DNA of 64,000 bases from Mycolicibacter acidiphilus (lineage in GTDB: Bacteria; Actinomycetota; Actinomycetes; Mycobacteriales; Mycobacteriaceae), in the NCBI RefSeq assembly GCF_018455725.1, contig NZ_JAHCLR010000003.1, positions 186,001 to 250,000 of the forward strand. Reading direction: 5' to 3'. Within the stretch, counting starts at the first letter, position 1; each line of letters begins with the position of its first letter. Shown one piece after another: positions 8,335 through 18,479 of this stretch. The notes under the pieces were generated by a model. It saw only the letters and a list, made by a program, of their open reading frames with translations. It had not been told where the DNA came from and did no database searches. The position numbers and the translations under genes are program-made.

Positions 8335-9917
8335 TGAGCACACCGTTCTCCTGGGACCTCCCCTACCGCTGGCCGCGCACCCCGGTGCTGGCCGGCAATG
8401 TGGTGTGCACGTCGCAGCCGCTGGCCGCGCAGGCCGGCCTGCGGATGCTTCACGACGGCGGCAACGCGGTGGACGCCGCGATCGCCACCGCGATCACGCT
8501 GACGGTGGTGGAGCCGACGATGAACGGCATCGGCTCCGATGCGTTCGCGATCGTCTGGGACGGCCGGGAACTGCACGGCCTCAACGCCTCCGGCCGCTCA
8601 CCGGCGGCGTGGACCCCGGAGTTCTTCGGCGACGCCGGCGTGCCGGCGCTGGGCTGGAACTCGGTGACGGTGCCGGGTGCGGTCGCCGGCTGGGCGGAGT
8701 TGCACACCAGGTTCGGTGCGCTGCCGTTCGCGCGGCTGTTCGCCCCGGCGATCGGCTACGCCCGCAACGGTTTCGGACTGTCCCCGCATGTGGCCCGGCA
8801 GTGGGCGGCGCAGGCCCCACTGCTGGCCGACCAGCCGGGTTTCGCCGAGACGTTCCTGCCCGGCGGTCGGGTGCCTGTGGCAGGCGAACAGGTCCGGCTG
8901 CCGCAGCACGCGGACACCCTGGAGTTGATCGCGGCCACCGCCGGCGAGGCGTTCTACCACGGTGAGCTGGCGGCGAAGCTGGTGGCGCACAGCGCCGCTC
9001 ACGGCGGGGCGCTCAGCGCCGACGACCTGGCCGCGCACCGCTGCGACTGGGTGGGCACGATCAGCGCCGGCTACCGGGGCTACACGTTGCACGAGCTGCC
9101 GCCGAACGGGCAGGGGCTCGTCGCGCTGATCGCACTGGGGATTCTCGAACAGTTCGACATGGCGTCGCTGCCGGTGGATTCGGCGGACAGCGTGCATTTG
9201 CAGATCGAGGCGATGAAGCTGGCGTGCGCCGACGGCTACGCGTATGTCGGTGACGCCGACCACCTGCCGGTGCGGCCCGATCAACTGCTCGACCCCGGGT
9301 ATCTGCGGGAGCGGGCGGCGCTGATCGACCCACGGCATGCCCGGCCGACGACGGCGGGCACCCCGCACGGCAACACCGTGTACCTGACGGCCGCCGACGC
9401 ATCCGGGCGGATGGTCTCGATGATCCAGTCGAACTACGCAGGTTTCGGTTCCGGCGTGGTGGTGCCGGGCACCGGCATCTCGCTGCAGAGCCGCGGTTCG
9501 GGTTTCGTCACCACGCCGGGGCACCCCAATCGGGTCGGCCCGCGGAAACGCCCGTACCACACCATCATTCCGGGCTTCCTGACGAAGGACGGCGTCCCGG
9601 TGCTGAGTTTCGGCGTGATGGGCGGCGACATGCAGCCGCAGGGGCACGTGCAGGTGGTGAGCCGGATCGCCGACCACGGGCAGAATCCGCAGGCGGCCTG
9701 CGACGGGCCGCGCTTCCGCTGGGCGGGGGGCTTGGACGTCAACTGCGAGAACGGCTTTCCCGCTGCCACGCTGGACGGGTTACGCGACCGCGGGCACCGC
9801 GTGACCGTCCCCGACCACCATGAGGAGTTCGGCAGCTGCCAGGCGATCTGGCGGCTGGGTGACGGTTATCTCGGGGTAAGCGATCCGCGGCGCGACGGGC
9901 AGGCCGCCGGGTTCTAG
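8334..9917 (+). CDS. ggt: Gamma-glutamyltransferase family protein
   Basis: This 527-aa member of the N-terminal-nucleophile gamma-glutamyltransferase family is made as one chain that cleaves itself ahead of a catalytic threonine. The expected processing region is at GNTVYLTAADASGRM (about residues 346-360), where Thr in NTVY is the likely nucleophile. The upstream segment QAGLRMLHDGGNAVDAAIA is the classic large-subunit signature. No signal peptide is visible, unlike E. coli Ggt. The start ATG 8334 overlaps the esterase stop. It corresponds to Rv0773c (ggtA). Whether glutathione, mycothiol conjugates or other gamma-glutamyl compounds are the substrate cannot be told from the sequence. Confidence 0.92.
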   Translation: MSTPFSWDLPYRWPRTPVLAGNVVCTSQPLAAQAGLRMLHDGGNAVDAAIATAITLTVVEPTMNGIGSDAFAIVWDGRELHGLNASGRSPAAWTPEFFGDAGVPALGWNSVTVPGAVAGWAELHTRFGALPFARLFAPAIGYARNGFGLSPHVARQWAAQAPLLADQPGFAETFLPGGRVPVAGEQVRLPQHADTLELIAATAGEAFYHGELAAKLVAHSAAHGGALSADDLAAHRCDWVGTISAGYRGYTLHELPPNGQGLVALIALGILEQFDMASLPVDSADSVHLQIEAMKLACADGYAYVGDADHLPVRPDQLLDPGYLRERAALIDPRHARPTTAGTPHGNTVYLTAADASGRMVSMIQSNYAGFGSGVVVPGTGISLQSRGSGFVTTPGHPNRVGPRKRPYHTIIPGFLTKDGVPVLSFGVMGGDMQPQGHVQVVSRIADHGQNPQAACDGPRFRWAGGLDVNCENGFPAATLDGLRDRGHRVTVPDHHEEFGSCQAIWRLGDGYLGVSDPRRDGQAAGF

Positions 9918-9918
9918 C

Positions 9919-9960
9919 GGCGATCGCAAGCTCGGCGAAGCCGAGTGCAGCGGGTCGCCG
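9919..9960. terminator. Imperfect hairpin after ggt, REP-like
   Basis: CTCGGC-GAA-GCCGAG (9931-9945) forms a 6-bp core hairpin, and CGGCGA (9919-9924) pairs with TCGCCG (9955-9960) around it. It immediately follows the ggt stop, so a terminator role is likely. The core resembles a short palindromic sequence I recall as common in mycobacterial genomes, but I cannot count copies here. Confidence 0.55.
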
Positions 9961-10086
9961 TCATCGAACTGAGCTGAATCCGGTGCAGGCTCAACGGTGG
10001 TCACTGCAGCATGGTGCGGCGTCCGATCGCCGCGGAGAGCACATCCAACTCGGTGAGGACAGCTGATGCCGCCCACACCCGGTTGC

Positions 10087-10115
10087 GCGGGTACGCGGGT
10101 ACGCGGGTACGCGGG
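10087..10115. repeat. Short tandem repeat, 8-base unit GCGGGTAC
   Basis: Three exact copies of GCGGGTAC (10087-10094, 10095-10102, 10103-10110) are followed by a partial copy GCGGG. It is a likely variable-number locus because of slippage. No function is evident. Confidence 0.9.
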
Positions 10116-10187
10116 GTTGCATCGCTGTGGTGAGGTGGCCAATTCATGCTGCACCTTCCGCCGGCAACCGATACCAACGCCACCCTT

Positions 10188-10216
10188 AACATACTTTGAC
10201 CCAGTCAAAGTTTGTT
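10188..10216. promoter_or_regulatory. Operator-like 13-bp inverted repeat
   Basis: AACATACTTTGAC (10188-10200) and GTCAAAGTTTGTT (10204-10216) are inverted copies with one mismatch around a CCA centre. TTTGAC...GTCAAA palindromes are typical of TetR/MarR-type operators. No gene start lies next to it: ggt and purD both end toward it. Confidence 0.5.
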
Positions 10217-10253
10217 ATAGCTGGACTCTTTGGAGCGATCCGCGCCCTGCGAC

Positions 10254-11522
10254 CTACAGCTGAATCCGGCCTTCGGCCGCCGCCAGTGCGATGTCGGTGC
10301 GGAAGTGACTGCCCGGCAACCGGATCGAACCGAGGATGTCGTAGGCCGCGGCCCGCGCCGCGTCCAGGTCGGCGCCGGTGCCCACCACCGACAGCACCCG
10401 GCCGCCGGACGACACGATCGCGCCGTCGTCGCGGCGGGCGGTGCCGGCGTGCAGCACCCCGTCGCCCTCGGCGCCGACGATCACGTCCCCGACCCGCGGC
10501 CGGCCCGGGTAGTTCTCGGCGGCCAGCACCACCGTCACCGCGGACCCGTCGTGCCAGCGCAGCGCGCCGAAGTCGGCGAGGGTGCCGGTAGCCGCGGCGT
10601 GCAGCAACTGTCCGAGCGGGGACTCCAGCAACGCCAACACCGCCTGGGTCTCGGGATCGCCGAAGCGGCAGTTGAATTCGACCACCGCCGGCCCGTTCGA
10701 CGTCATCGCCAGCCCGGCGTACAGCAGCCCGGAGAACCGGCTGCCACGCCGCACCAGTTCGGCCGCAACCGGTTCGACGACGTCCGCGACGATCTCGGCC
10801 AGCGCGCCCGCCGGCAGCCACGGCAACGGCGCGTAGGCGCCCATGCCGCCGGTGTTGGGTCCGGCATCGCCGTCGGCGACCCGCTTGAAGTCCTGCGCGG
10901 GCAGCAGCGGCACCACCGTCGCCCCGTCCACCACGCAGAACAGCGACAACTCCGGGCCGTCCAGGAACGACTCCAGCAGCACCGGGTGCCCGTCGTCGAG
11001 CAGGCCGGCGGCGTGGGCGCGCGCGGCCGCCCGGTCGGCGGTGACCACCACGCCCTTGCCGGCGGCCAGGCCGTCGTCTTTGACCACCCAGGCGGGCTGG
11101 CCGGCGGACGGCCCGAACCGGTCCAGCGCGGCGTCCAGGTCGGCGGGGTTGTCAACGGTCTCGCTGGCGGCCGTGCGCACCCCGGCGGCGGCCATCACGT
11201 CCTTGGCGAACGCCTTCGAGCCCTCGATGCGTGCGGCGTCCTTCGACGGGCCGAAGCAGGCGATCCCGGCGGCCCGCAGCGCGTCGGCTACCCCGAGCAC
11301 CAGCGGCACCTCGGGCCCGATCACCACCAGGTCGGCGCCGACGTCACGGGCCAGGGCGACGACGGCGTCGGCGGAGGAGATGTCGACGTCGCGCTGCTCG
11401 GCGACGGCGGCGGTGCCGGCGTTGCCGGGGGCGATCACCAGCTTGTCGACCTGCGGGTCTTTCTTCAGCGCCAGCAGCAGGGCGTGTTCGCGGGCACCGG
11501 AGCCGATTACGAGAACGTGCAC
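10254..11522 (-). CDS. purD: Phosphoribosylamine-glycine ligase (GAR synthetase)
   Basis: This 422-aa protein has the standard PurD length and catalyses the ATP-dependent second step of de novo purine synthesis. The GTG start at 11522 gives [19 protein letters not shown], the conserved PurD N-terminus. The ATP-grasp domain includes [12 protein letters not shown] (about residue 225) and [20 protein letters not shown] (about residues 283-302), the metal-binding PurD signature. It corresponds to Rv0772. The gene stands alone, convergent with ggt and preceded by vapBC on the same strand. Confidence 0.97.
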   Translation of the reverse strand: MHVLVIGSGAREHALLLALKKDPQVDKLVIAPGNAGTAAVAEQRDVDISSADAVVALARDVGADLVVIGPEVPLVLGVADALRAAGIACFGPSKDAARIEGSKAFAKDVMAAAGVRTAASETVDNPADLDAALDRFGPSAGQPAWVVKDDGLAAGKGVVVTADRAAARAHAAGLLDDGHPVLLESFLDGPELSLFCVVDGATVVPLLPAQDFKRVADGDAGPNTGGMGAYAPLPWLPAGALAEIVADVVEPVAAELVRRGSRFSGLLYAGLAMTSNGPAVVEFNCRFGDPETQAVLALLESPLGQLLHAAATGTLADFGALRWHDGSAVTVVLAAENYPGRPRVGDVIVGAEGDGVLHAGTARRDDGAIVSSGGRVLSVVGTGADLDAARAAAYDILGSIRLPGSHFRTDIALAAAEGRIQL

Positions 11523-11553
11523 GGTTCACCAGCCTATCGGCAGGCGGCGGCGG

Positions 11554-11952
11554 TCAGACCAACTCGGTCCGGCAGGGTAGCCCGGGCGCCCGGCTGAGCC
11601 GGGTGTCGACGGTCAGCAAGGGAATGCCGAGGTGGGCGGCGAGCGCGACGTAGAGGCCGTCGTAGAAAGTCACGTTGCGCCGCAGCCCCCACGCCCGCTC
11701 GGCGAGCGCGCCGGTGTGCGGATAACGGTGGTCGACGAGCCGGCCGGCCGCGCGCAGTGCGGTCTCGGCTTCATCGCCGCTGATCCGCCCTGCCTGCTCG
11801 TGCCGACGAAGCACGCTGCCGACCTCCGCGTCGATCAGATGCGGTGCGTGACGCCGCGTCTCCGGCAGCCGCGCCCGGAGTTCGTCGGCGTCGGAAGTCT
11901 TGCCGATCAGTGCGAGGAGAAGCGCCGACGCATCGATGACGTAGTCGGTCAC
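11554..11952 (-). CDS. vapC: VapC-type PIN-domain ribonuclease toxin
   Basis: This 132-aa protein is of the type II toxin family. PIN-domain acids are visible at the start (VIDASALLLAL), at LIDAEVGSVL, in the FYDGLYVALA motif and in LLTVDTRLSR, which together build the metal-binding nuclease site. The GTG start at 11952 overlaps the vapB stop (GTGA), the usual antitoxin-toxin coupling. RNA cleavage is a family property; the target is unknown. Confidence 0.93.
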   Translation of the reverse strand: MTDYVIDASALLLALIGKTSDADELRARLPETRRHAPHLIDAEVGSVLRRHEQAGRISGDEAETALRAAGRLVDHRYPHTGALAERAWGLRRNVTFYDGLYVALAAHLGIPLLTVDTRLSRAPGLPCRTELV

Positions 11953-12185
11953 CGCCGGTCCGCAGCCAGGTCCTCAAGGATCGATTCCCTCGTCGCCCCC
12001 GGAGTGCCACTGGCGTCCCGCACCGCGGCCATCGCCGCCAGCACCTCGTCGGCGGTGGAGTGGCCGGCGAAGTCAACCACCCAGTCCCGCATATAGGACT
12101 GGATCGAGCGTCCGGCGGCCCGGGCGCGTTTCCGGATCACCTCGTACGCGTCCTCGGGGATCTCCCGAATCTGAATCGTCGCCAT
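11949..12185 (-). CDS. vapB: VapB-type antitoxin
   Basis: This 78-aa protein starts at ATG 12185 (MATIQIREIPEDAYEVIRKR). The N-terminal ~45 residues have the ribbon-helix-helix/FitA-like pattern of mycobacterial VapB proteins, with the AAGRSIQSYMRDW helix. The C-terminal tail is the expected toxin-binding part. The frame extends upstream, but that part has no family resemblance. The gene overlaps vapC by 4 bases and is likely autoregulated with it. Confidence 0.9.
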   Translation of the reverse strand: MATIQIREIPEDAYEVIRKRARAAGRSIQSYMRDWVVDFAGHSTADEVLAAMAAVRDASGTPGATRESILEDLAADRR

Positions 12186-12255
12186 AGCGCCACTGTAGCG
12201 CTCCGGCGCTTGCCTGCCGGCTTGTCTGAGTCCCGCGCTACCGCCCCCGAACGCG

Positions 12256-12299
12256 GGAACACCCCGCACGCGGAGGGGGATCCACGTGCGGGGTGTTCC
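12256..12299 (-). terminator. Strong hairpin terminator after the PGRS gene
   Basis: GGAACACCCCGCACG (12256-12270) and CGTGCGGGGTGTTCC (12285-12299) are a perfect 15-bp inverted repeat with a 14-base loop. It starts 18 bases past the stop of the long PGRS gene and precedes vapB, so it separates the two transcripts. Confidence 0.85.
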
Positions 12300-12316
12300 G
12301 GTTTGAAGCGGTACTG

Positions 12317-15300
12317 CTACTTGGCGCCCGCACCGCCGATACCGCCGGTGCCACCGGTGGTGCCGCTCGGTGCGACGTTGGTGTTGTCGGCAGCACCGCC
12401 GGGGGTCGTGCCCGACGCGCCGCCGGCCGCGCCGGGGCCACCGGTGCCGCCGGTGGTGCCACCGGTCACGGCGTCGCCGCCGTTACCGCCGCTGCCGCCG
12501 TTCCCGCCGGCACCGGTGGTGCCGGCGGTGCTGACACCGCCGTTGCCGCCAAGACCACCACCGCCGCCGTTGACGCCGTTCGTGAAGCCGCCGGTGATAC
12601 CGCCGCCGCCCTTGCCGCCGTCACCGCCGACGCCGCCGACGCCACCGTTACCGGTGTTGCTGGCCCCACCGGCACCACCGGCACCGCCGAAGCCGCCGGC
12701 GTCAGCGTTCACACCGGTGGAGCCGTTGCCGCCGCTGCCACCGGCTCCGCCGTTGCCGCTGTCGCTGGCCCCACCGGCGCCACCGATGCCACCGAATTGA
12801 CCGGTCGCGCCCCCGGTGTGGCCGCCGTCGATGGTGCCTGCGTTGCCGGCATTACCACCGGCGCCGCCGTTGCCGGTGGTGCCGGTGCCACCGGCGCCGC
12901 CGCTGCCGCCGGCGCCGCCGAAGCCCCAGTGCGTATCACCCTCGGCACCACTGCCGCCACCGTTTCCGCCGGTACCGCCATCACCGCCGGTGATGCCGTT
13001 ACCGCCGGACCCACCGGCGCCGCCGGCGCCGGAAGTGCCGATGCCCAACGTGGTGCTACCGACATCGGTGCCGCCGTTACCGCCGTTACCGCCGTTACCG
13101 CCGGCGCCGTCGGCACCGGAGGTGCTGGTGCCGCCGTTACCGCCGGCACCACCCGCGCCACCGAAGGAACCGTTGATGTTGCCGGCGGTGTTACCGCCGC
13201 CGCCGACACCGCCGGCACCGCCGGTACCGCCCGCACCGCCGTTGCCGGTGTTGCTGGCACCACCGGCGCCCGCAGCACCGCCGGCGCCGCCGGCGTCACC
13301 GTTCGCACCGGTGGAGCCGTTGCCGCCGTTGCCGCCAGCCCCGCCGTTGCCGCTGTCGCTGGCTCCGCCGGTGCCACCTGCGCCACCGGTGGCACCGATG
13401 GCGCCTGCGAGATGGCCACCGTCGATGGTGCCCGAGTTACCACCGGCACCGCCGTCGCCGCCGTTGCCGGTCGTGCCGGCACCACCGGTGCCACCGGCGC
13501 CACCGGCGCCGCCGAAGCCCCAGTTCGTGTCGCCGTCGGCGCCATGTCCACCGCCGTCGCCTCCGGCACCACCGGTGCCACCGGTCACGCCGGCGCCACC
13601 AGAGCCACCGGCACCGCCGGCACCAGCAGTACCAATGCCGGCCGTCGTGGTGCCGAAGTAGTCGCCGCCGCTGCCACCGGCACCGCCGTTGCCACCGTTG
13701 GTGACGAAGTCGCCCGCGGCGTCCTTGGCGCCGGTGCCACCGGTGCCGCCCTTGCCGCCGGCAGCACCGTTGGTCGCCGTCGCTTGACTGGTGGTGTCGC
13801 CGTTGGCGTTGCCGCCGTTGCCGCCGGTGCCGCCGTCGGCACCGTTGGTGCTGGTGCCGACGGTGCCGGCCGTGCCGCCGGTGGCGGCGGTACCGGCGGC
13901 GCCGCCGGCGCCACCGTTGCCGCCGTTGCCGCCGGCCCCGCCGGCGGTGGCGAGGGCGGTGGATGTCTCGTCAACCCCGTTGACACCGTTGCCGCCGTTG
14001 CCTGCGGTGCCGGCGTTGCCGCCGTCACCGGCGTTGAAACCGTTACCGCCGGCACCGCCAGCACCGGCGTTGCCGCCGCTGCTGCCGTTGGTGTTGATCG
14101 TGCCGTCGAGGAACTTGCCGCCGCCATTGACCCCGGCGCCACCGGAACCGCCGTTACCACCGGCGCCACCGTTGCCGTCGTTGCCACCGTCACCGGCACC
14201 ACCGTTACCACCGGCACCACCGACACCGCCGTTGCCGCCGTCGAGCACCCGGTTGGCGCCCAGGTTGCTGAGCGGGCTGATGCTGGTCAGGTTGCCCGCA
14301 CCACCATCACCGCCGTTACCACCGACACCGCCGTTACCACCGACACCGTCGCCACCGTTGGCGACCGAGACCGCAGCACCACCGTCGCCACCCTTACCAC
14401 CGGCGCCGCCGTCCTGCGAGGCACTGTCAGTACCGCTGAAGCCGTTACCGCCGTCACCGCCGTTACCACCGATACCGGCGTGCAGACCGGTACCGCCGAC
14501 ACCACCGGCACCACCGGTGCCACCCGGGCCCGCCGAGTTACCCGGGTCGATCGCGGCCTGGTACGGCGCCGCATCACCACCGGTACCACCGTTGCCACCG
14601 TTACCGCCGACCCCGAGGAGTCCGTCGTGGCCGTTGACCGCGCCGGCACCGGCAGCACCGCCGTCGCCGCCCGCGCCACCGACGCCACCGGCACCCGCCG
14701 CGTTATAACCGTGCACCGGCGGGATGCCGTCGTTGTTCACCCCACCGAGGCCACCGTTACCACCGGTGCCACCGTTGCCCGCCGCACCGCCGTTACCACC
14801 GTTACCGGTGGTACCGCCACCGGCACCGCCGGCGCCACCGTTGCCGCCGACACCACCAGCCTGGCCGGTCCCACCATCGGTGCCGCCGAGGTCGTTGGGC
14901 CCGGCGATCACACCGGGCGTACCCGCGGCACCGGTGGCGCCGTTACCACCGACGCCACCGTTGCCACCATTGCCGTCCGCACCACCGGCACCGGCGACAC
15001 CCTTGGCGCCGAGCATGCTGCCGAAGCTGCTGCCGGCCACACCGCCCTGGCCACCTGCGGCACCGGCACCACCGGCACCACCATCGCCGCCGTTGCCGCC
15101 GGCGGCGGTGGCGTCAAAGCCCGCTCCGCCGTTACCGCCGGTGCCGCCAACCCCGCCTGCGCCACCGGCGCCACTGGAACCGACGAACACCCCGCCGTTA
15201 CCGCCGTTACCGCCGTTACCGCCGGCCGTCGCGTCCATGGCGGCCTGACCGTTGATGCTGGTCGCGGTACCCGCCACACCGTCGAGAGAGCCGTGGCCGT

Positions 15301-16189
15301 CAGCGTCGATGACGTTGGTCAGGCCGTTACCACCGGCGCCGCCGACACCACCGTCGCCGGATGCACCGATCGCGAAGATGTCCAGTGCCTGGGCGCCCTT
15401 GCTGTAGGGGTTGTCCACCGCGTTCGGCGGGACGTGTGCGCCCGGGTCGGTCAGGTTGCTCGCGGAGTCACCACCGAGCCCACCGTTGCCAGCCGCGTGG
15501 ATACCGCCGCCGGCGTCGATGTATGCATTCGCACCGGCACCACCGGTGCCACCGTTGCCCAGCCACTCACCACCGGAACCACCGGCACCGCCGTCACCGC
15601 CGACAATCAGACCGTTGGCACCCGCCGTGCCAAACGCCGCCGTCGACGCGGTGCCGGTGAAGCCCGCACCACCGTCACCACCGTTGCCGAGGCCGCCGGC
15701 GTCACCACCGATACCGCCGTCGATATGCGCCGCGGTGCCGATCGCACCCGCACCGCCGTCACCGAGGAACAGCCCACCCATCTGACCCATACCGTCGCCG
15801 CCGTCAGCCCAGGTGCCGGCCGCACCGTCACAGATCAGACCGCAGGTGTCAAGATGGAAGCTCTGCGCCGCCATCTGCGACACGATGTTGTTGATCGGCG
15901 CGAACGCGGCCTCCGTGTTCGCCACGAAGTCCTCGATACTGGTGTGGATCGGCGTCCAGAAGTCAGCGAAATCAAAGTCGGCACCAGGCGCGGCTATGCC
16001 CGACACATCCGGCGCATCGAACAGTGCGCTCCACGCACTCGGGTCGAAGATGTCCTCCAAGCCATCGGCTTGGGCGCTCGGCAACGCCAACGGCGTCAGG
16101 CCCAACGCAAGAAACGCTCCCACCGCCGAGGACGCCCCGACGAACCGACGTCGCCCACCACCTTTGCCGCTATGTGAACTTGCCATCAC
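12317..16189 (-). CDS. Long PGRS-like glycine-rich protein with Sec signal, no PE domain
   Basis: The protein has 1290 aa. It starts with a basic region and a hydrophobic core, then SAQADG (about residue 42), which is a Sec signal peptide. Residues ~43-125 are a unique spacer with two cysteines (DTCGLICDG). From about residue 130 to the end it is almost entirely Gly-Gly-X repeats (GGAGG, GGNGG, GNGGDG), the PGRS pattern that can fold as a calcium-binding glycine-rich sheet. No PE domain precedes the repeats, so it would not be a classical ESX-5 substrate. The repeats make both strands look coding. The block lies between genes that are neighbours in M. tuberculosis (Rv0771 and Rv0772), so it is probably an insertion. 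Confidence 0.88.
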   Translation of the reverse strand: MMASSHSGKGGGRRRFVGASSAVGAFLALGLTPLALPSAQADGLEDIFDPSAWSALFDAPDVSGIAAPGADFDFADFWTPIHTSIEDFVANTEAAFAPINNIVSQMAAQSFHLDTCGLICDGAAGTWADGGDGMGQMGGLFLGDGGAGAIGTAAHIDGGIGGDAGGLGNGGDGGAGFTGTASTAAFGTAGANGLIVGGDGGAGGSGGEWLGNGGTGGAGANAYIDAGGGIHAAGNGGLGGDSASNLTDPGAHVPPNAVDNPYSKGAQALDIFAIGASGDGGVGGAGGNGLTNVIDADGHGSLDGVAGTATSINGQAAMDATAGGNGGNGGNGGVFVGSSGAGGAGGVGGTGGNGGAGFDATAAGGNGGDGGAGGAGAAGGQGGVAGSSFGSMLGAKGVAGAGGADGNGGNGGVGGNGATGAAGTPGVIAGPNDLGGTDGGTGQAGGVGGNGGAGGAGGGTTGNGGNGGAAGNGGTGGNGGLGGVNNDGIPPVHGYNAAGAGGVGGAGGDGGAAGAGAVNGHDGLLGVGGNGGNGGTGGDAAPYQAAIDPGNSAGPGGTGGAGGVGGTGLHAGIGGNGGDGGNGFSGTDSASQDGGAGGKGGDGGAAVSVANGGDGVGGNGGVGGNGGDGGAGNLTSISPLSNLGANRVLDGGNGGVGGAGGNGGAGDGGNDGNGGAGGNGGSGGAGVNGGGKFLDGTINTNGSSGGNAGAGGAGGNGFNAGDGGNAGTAGNGGNGVNGVDETSTALATAGGAGGNGGNGGAGGAAGTAATGGTAGTVGTSTNGADGGTGGNGGNANGDTTSQATATNGAAGGKGGTGGTGAKDAAGDFVTNGGNGGAGGSGGDYFGTTTAGIGTAGAGGAGGSGGAGVTGGTGGAGGDGGGHGADGDTNWGFGGAGGAGGTGGAGTTGNGGDGGAGGNSGTIDGGHLAGAIGATGGAGGTGGASDSGNGGAGGNGGNGSTGANGDAGGAGGAAGAGGASNTGNGGAGGTGGAGGVGGGGNTAGNINGSFGGAGGAGGNGGTSTSGADGAGGNGGNGGNGGTDVGSTTLGIGTSGAGGAGGSGGNGITGGDGGTGGNGGGSGAEGDTHWGFGGAGGSGGAGGTGTTGNGGAGGNAGNAGTIDGGHTGGATGQFGGIGGAGGASDSGNGGAGGSGGNGSTGVNADAGGFGGAGGAGGASNTGNGGVGGVGGDGGKGGGGITGGFTNGVNGGGGGLGGNGGVSTAGTTGAGGNGGSGGNGGDAVTGGTTGGTGGPGAAGGASGTTPGGAADNTNVAPSGTTGGTGGIGGAGAK

Positions 16190-16411
16190 ACTCCCCTTAG
16201 ACGCACTGTGACGAAGATCTAACCGTGATTAGGATTACCAGTTAGTCTCAGCAGGTACAAGGAAATGGACATTTTTTTTCCGACGAATCGTCTTGACTGA
16301 CCAGAGAGACATACGCCAAGTACTCATGACGCCAGAGCGCGGCGCTTTTCGAACGCACGCGTTCAGATGTGCATATCCGTGCTTGAGCCGCCCAACATGA
16401 TTACCCAGGTA

Positions 16412-16858
16412 TTACGCAGGTTCAGATGCTTCGGGCGTGCCGCCGTGTCTGCCCAGCACCGCCTCGACGTTGGCCTGTTTGTCCTCGGACCGCCCGGCCG
16501 CGGCGGCCTTCTTGCGCTTGGCGATCACCTTCTCCACCACCGCGTTGAAGCCCGATCCGCGTGGGAAGCCGACGTAGTGGGTGATGAAGATGGCCATCTC
16601 CCGCAGTTCGTCGTCGGTCATCTCCTCGTTGTGCAGCGCGGCGTTGACCTGGATCTCGGCCAGGCTCTGCTCGCCGAGCGCGGTGACGACGGCCAGCGTG
16701 ATGAGCCGCTTGTCGCGCATGGACAGCCCTTCGCGGGTCCAGATCCGGCCGAACAGGTGGTCGGCGGTGAGCGCGAAGTACTCGCCGGGCATGTCCGGCA
16801 TCTCCCAGGCGTAGACCTCGTTCATCTTGGCCAGGCCGGTGCGGCGCAGTTCGTCCAT
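16412..16858 (-). CDS. Carboxymuconolactone decarboxylase (CMD) family protein
   Basis: This 148-aa protein has a GGGGAG box 6 bases before the ATG. It has the CMD core with E..L..H..A.....T..EL (around residues 65-90, NAALHNEEMTDDELREM). The CxxC of AhpD peroxidases is absent, so a peroxidase role is unlikely. Position matches Rv0771. It sits 10 bases downstream of a HIBADH-like gene in an ALDH-SDR-HIBADH-CMD gene run, suggesting a catabolic role. The substrate is unknown. Confidence 0.85.
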   Translation of the reverse strand: MDELRRTGLAKMNEVYAWEMPDMPGEYFALTADHLFGRIWTREGLSMRDKRLITLAVVTALGEQSLAEIQVNAALHNEEMTDDELREMAIFITHYVGFPRGSGFNAVVEKVIAKRKKAAAAGRSEDKQANVEAVLGRHGGTPEASEPA

Positions 16859-16868
16859 GACGTCTCCC

Positions 16869-17717
16869 CTAGTCGGTGTGCGGCACGCCGAGCGCGCCCG
16901 CCAGTTCCCGTAAGGCCAACTGCGCCAGCGGCAAATCGACGCCGGTGGCCTCGCCCAGCCCCAGCGCCAGCGAAAGGTCCTTCTCGCCGAGCCCCCGGGT
17001 GTGGGTGAAGATGCCGTGCAGGAAGTGATCCGCCGGCAGCGGACCCGCCGAGTCCCGTCCCATGATCGCGCCGGGCCCGCCGGTCAGCGCGTCGGTATGC
17101 CGCACCACCCGGCCCAGTGCCTGCAGGTCCAGCCCGGCCGCCTCGGCCAGCCGCATCGCCTCGCCGGCCGCGGCGTACGCGGTGAACGTCAACATGTTGC
17201 GGGCCAGCTTCATTCGGGTTCCGGCGCCGGGTTCGCCGGCATGGATGACCACCGCCGCCCACTGCTTGAACACCGGCTTGACTCGCTCGTAGACGGCTCG
17301 CGGCGCACCGACCATCGTCGCCAGCTGACCGTTCGCGGCCGCGCCGGCGCCGCCGCTGACCGGTGCGTCGATGACGTGGATGCCGTGCGGCGCAAGGTCG
17401 GCGGCGAGTTCGACGGCCGTGGTGTCGCTGATCGTGGAGTGGATCGCGATGACGGCGTCCGGCTTGGCATGCGCAGCCAGTTCGGCGACGACGGACCGCA
17501 CCTGGGCGTCGTCGAGCACGGTAACGCTGATGACGTCCGCGGCCGCGGCGACGTCGCCCACACTGCCGGCCTGCGCGGCCCCCGCGTCGACCAGCGGGGC
17601 CATCGCCTCGGCGCGCACGTCGAACACCGTCAGCCCGCCGGCTGCGCCGGCCAGCCGTTTCGCCATCGGGGCGCCCATGTTGCCCAGCCCGATGTAGCCC
17701 AGTCGCGGTTCGCTCAT
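16869..17717 (-). CDS. NAD(P)-dependent 3-hydroxyisobutyrate dehydrogenase family oxidoreductase
   Basis: This 282-aa protein starts at ATG 17717, overlapping the upstream SDR stop (ATGA). The N-terminal Rossmann fold has GYIGLGNMGAPMA. DAPVSGG (about residue 120) is the substrate-binding signature, and TRMKLARNML carries the catalytic lysine of beta-hydroxyacid dehydrogenases. Length and position match Rv0770. The exact hydroxyacid is not predictable. Confidence 0.92.
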   Translation of the reverse strand: MSEPRLGYIGLGNMGAPMAKRLAGAAGGLTVFDVRAEAMAPLVDAGAAQAGSVGDVAAAADVISVTVLDDAQVRSVVAELAAHAKPDAVIAIHSTISDTTAVELAADLAPHGIHVIDAPVSGGAGAAANGQLATMVGAPRAVYERVKPVFKQWAAVVIHAGEPGAGTRMKLARNMLTFTAYAAAGEAMRLAEAAGLDLQALGRVVRHTDALTGGPGAIMGRDSAGPLPADHFLHGIFTHTRGLGEKDLSLALGLGEATGVDLPLAQLALRELAGALGVPHTD

Positions 17718-18466
17718 GACCGGATGATCTGTCCGCCGTCGACGTTGAAGATCTGCCCGGTGATCCACCCGGCCTGATCCGACAGCAGGAACAGGCACAT
17801 GCCGATCAGGTCGTCCGGAGTTCCCATGCGCGACAGCGGGATCTGCTGCACCAGTTGCTTCACGATCGCCTGCGGGGTCGACGTGCGATTCGCCTCGGTG
17901 TCGATCGGACCGGGGGCGATCGCGTTGATCCGGATCTTGCGCCAACCCAGTTCGCGGGAGAGCTGCTGGGTGAGCCCGTTGATCCCGACCTTCGCCAGCC
18001 CGTAGTAGTTGGCGTACATCCATGCGGCGGTGGAGGATTGGTTGACGATGGCCCCGCCGCCGCGTTTCTCCATCTGCTCGAAGACCGCGCGGGTGCACAC
18101 CAGCGCACCGTCGAGGTTGACGCTCATGAACTTCTGGTAGTAGTCCCACGGCACCGTCAGCAGGCCGTCGATCTTCATGCCGCCGAAGATCGCCGCGTTG
18201 TTCACCAGGTGGTCGATACCGCCGAACTCCGCGACGGTGGCGTCGGCCATCGCCTGCGCCGACTCCGGGTCGGAGACGTCGACGGTGACCGCGAGTGCCT
18301 TGCCGCCGTCGGCGACGATCTGCTTGGCCACCGCCTGCGCGCCGTCGGTGTTGATGTCGGCCACCACCACCGCCGCGCCTTCGCGTGCCAGCGCCTCGGC
18401 GTAGGTCTGCCCGATCCCGCCGCCCGCGCCGGTGACGATCGAAACCTTGCCGTCGAACTGTCCCAT
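17714..18466 (-). CDS. Short-chain dehydrogenase/reductase
   Basis: This 250-aa classical SDR has the TGAGGGIG cofactor motif near residue 12, NNAA at about 88, the catalytic Ser in NQSS and Tyr-x3-Lys in YYGLAK. The acidic residue after beta-2 (ADIN) suggests NAD+ preference. The start ATG 18466 was chosen because it yields the standard N-terminus; upstream residues are antisense to the ALDH end. It is the second gene of a run ALDH-SDR-HIBADH-CMD and matches Rv0769. Confidence 0.92.
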   Translation of the reverse strand: MGQFDGKVSIVTGAGGGIGQTYAEALAREGAAVVVADINTDGAQAVAKQIVADGGKALAVTVDVSDPESAQAMADATVAEFGGIDHLVNNAAIFGGMKIDGLLTVPWDYYQKFMSVNLDGALVCTRAVFEQMEKRGGGAIVNQSSTAAWMYANYYGLAKVGINGLTQQLSRELGWRKIRINAIAPGPIDTEANRTSTPQAIVKQLVQQIPLSRMGTPDDLIGMCLFLLSDQAGWITGQIFNVDGGQIIRS

Positions 18467-18479
18467 GTGCTGGCCTTCC

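Larger units (their letters stand above)
9918..10253. other. Intergenic region between ggt and purD
   Basis: This 336-base gap between convergent genes contains a terminator-like hairpin (9919-9960), a tandem GCGGGTAC repeat (10087-10115) and a 13-bp inverted repeat (10188-10216). Frames on the minus strand (142 aa at 9780-10208, 63 aa at 10001-10192) lack recognisable features, and the first overlaps the end of ggt. The region may be the remnant of a lost gene whose operator survives. Confidence 0.5.

Noticed and set aside
9780-10208. 142-codon minus-strand frame between ggt and purD
   Set aside because: Proline/arginine-rich, overlaps the 3' end of ggt, no recognisable domain; possibly relic sequence but not supportable as a gene.
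12317-15800. Periodic repeats resembling a CRISPR or tandem-repeat array
   Set aside because: The periodicity follows codon triplets of Gly-Gly-X repeats with variable units and no spacer structure.
12293-16177. 1294-codon open frame on the plus strand opposite the PGRS gene
   Set aside because: It is the reverse reading of Gly-rich GGN codons, giving Ala/Thr/Val low complexity; the minus strand has the signal peptide, spacer and PGRS pattern.
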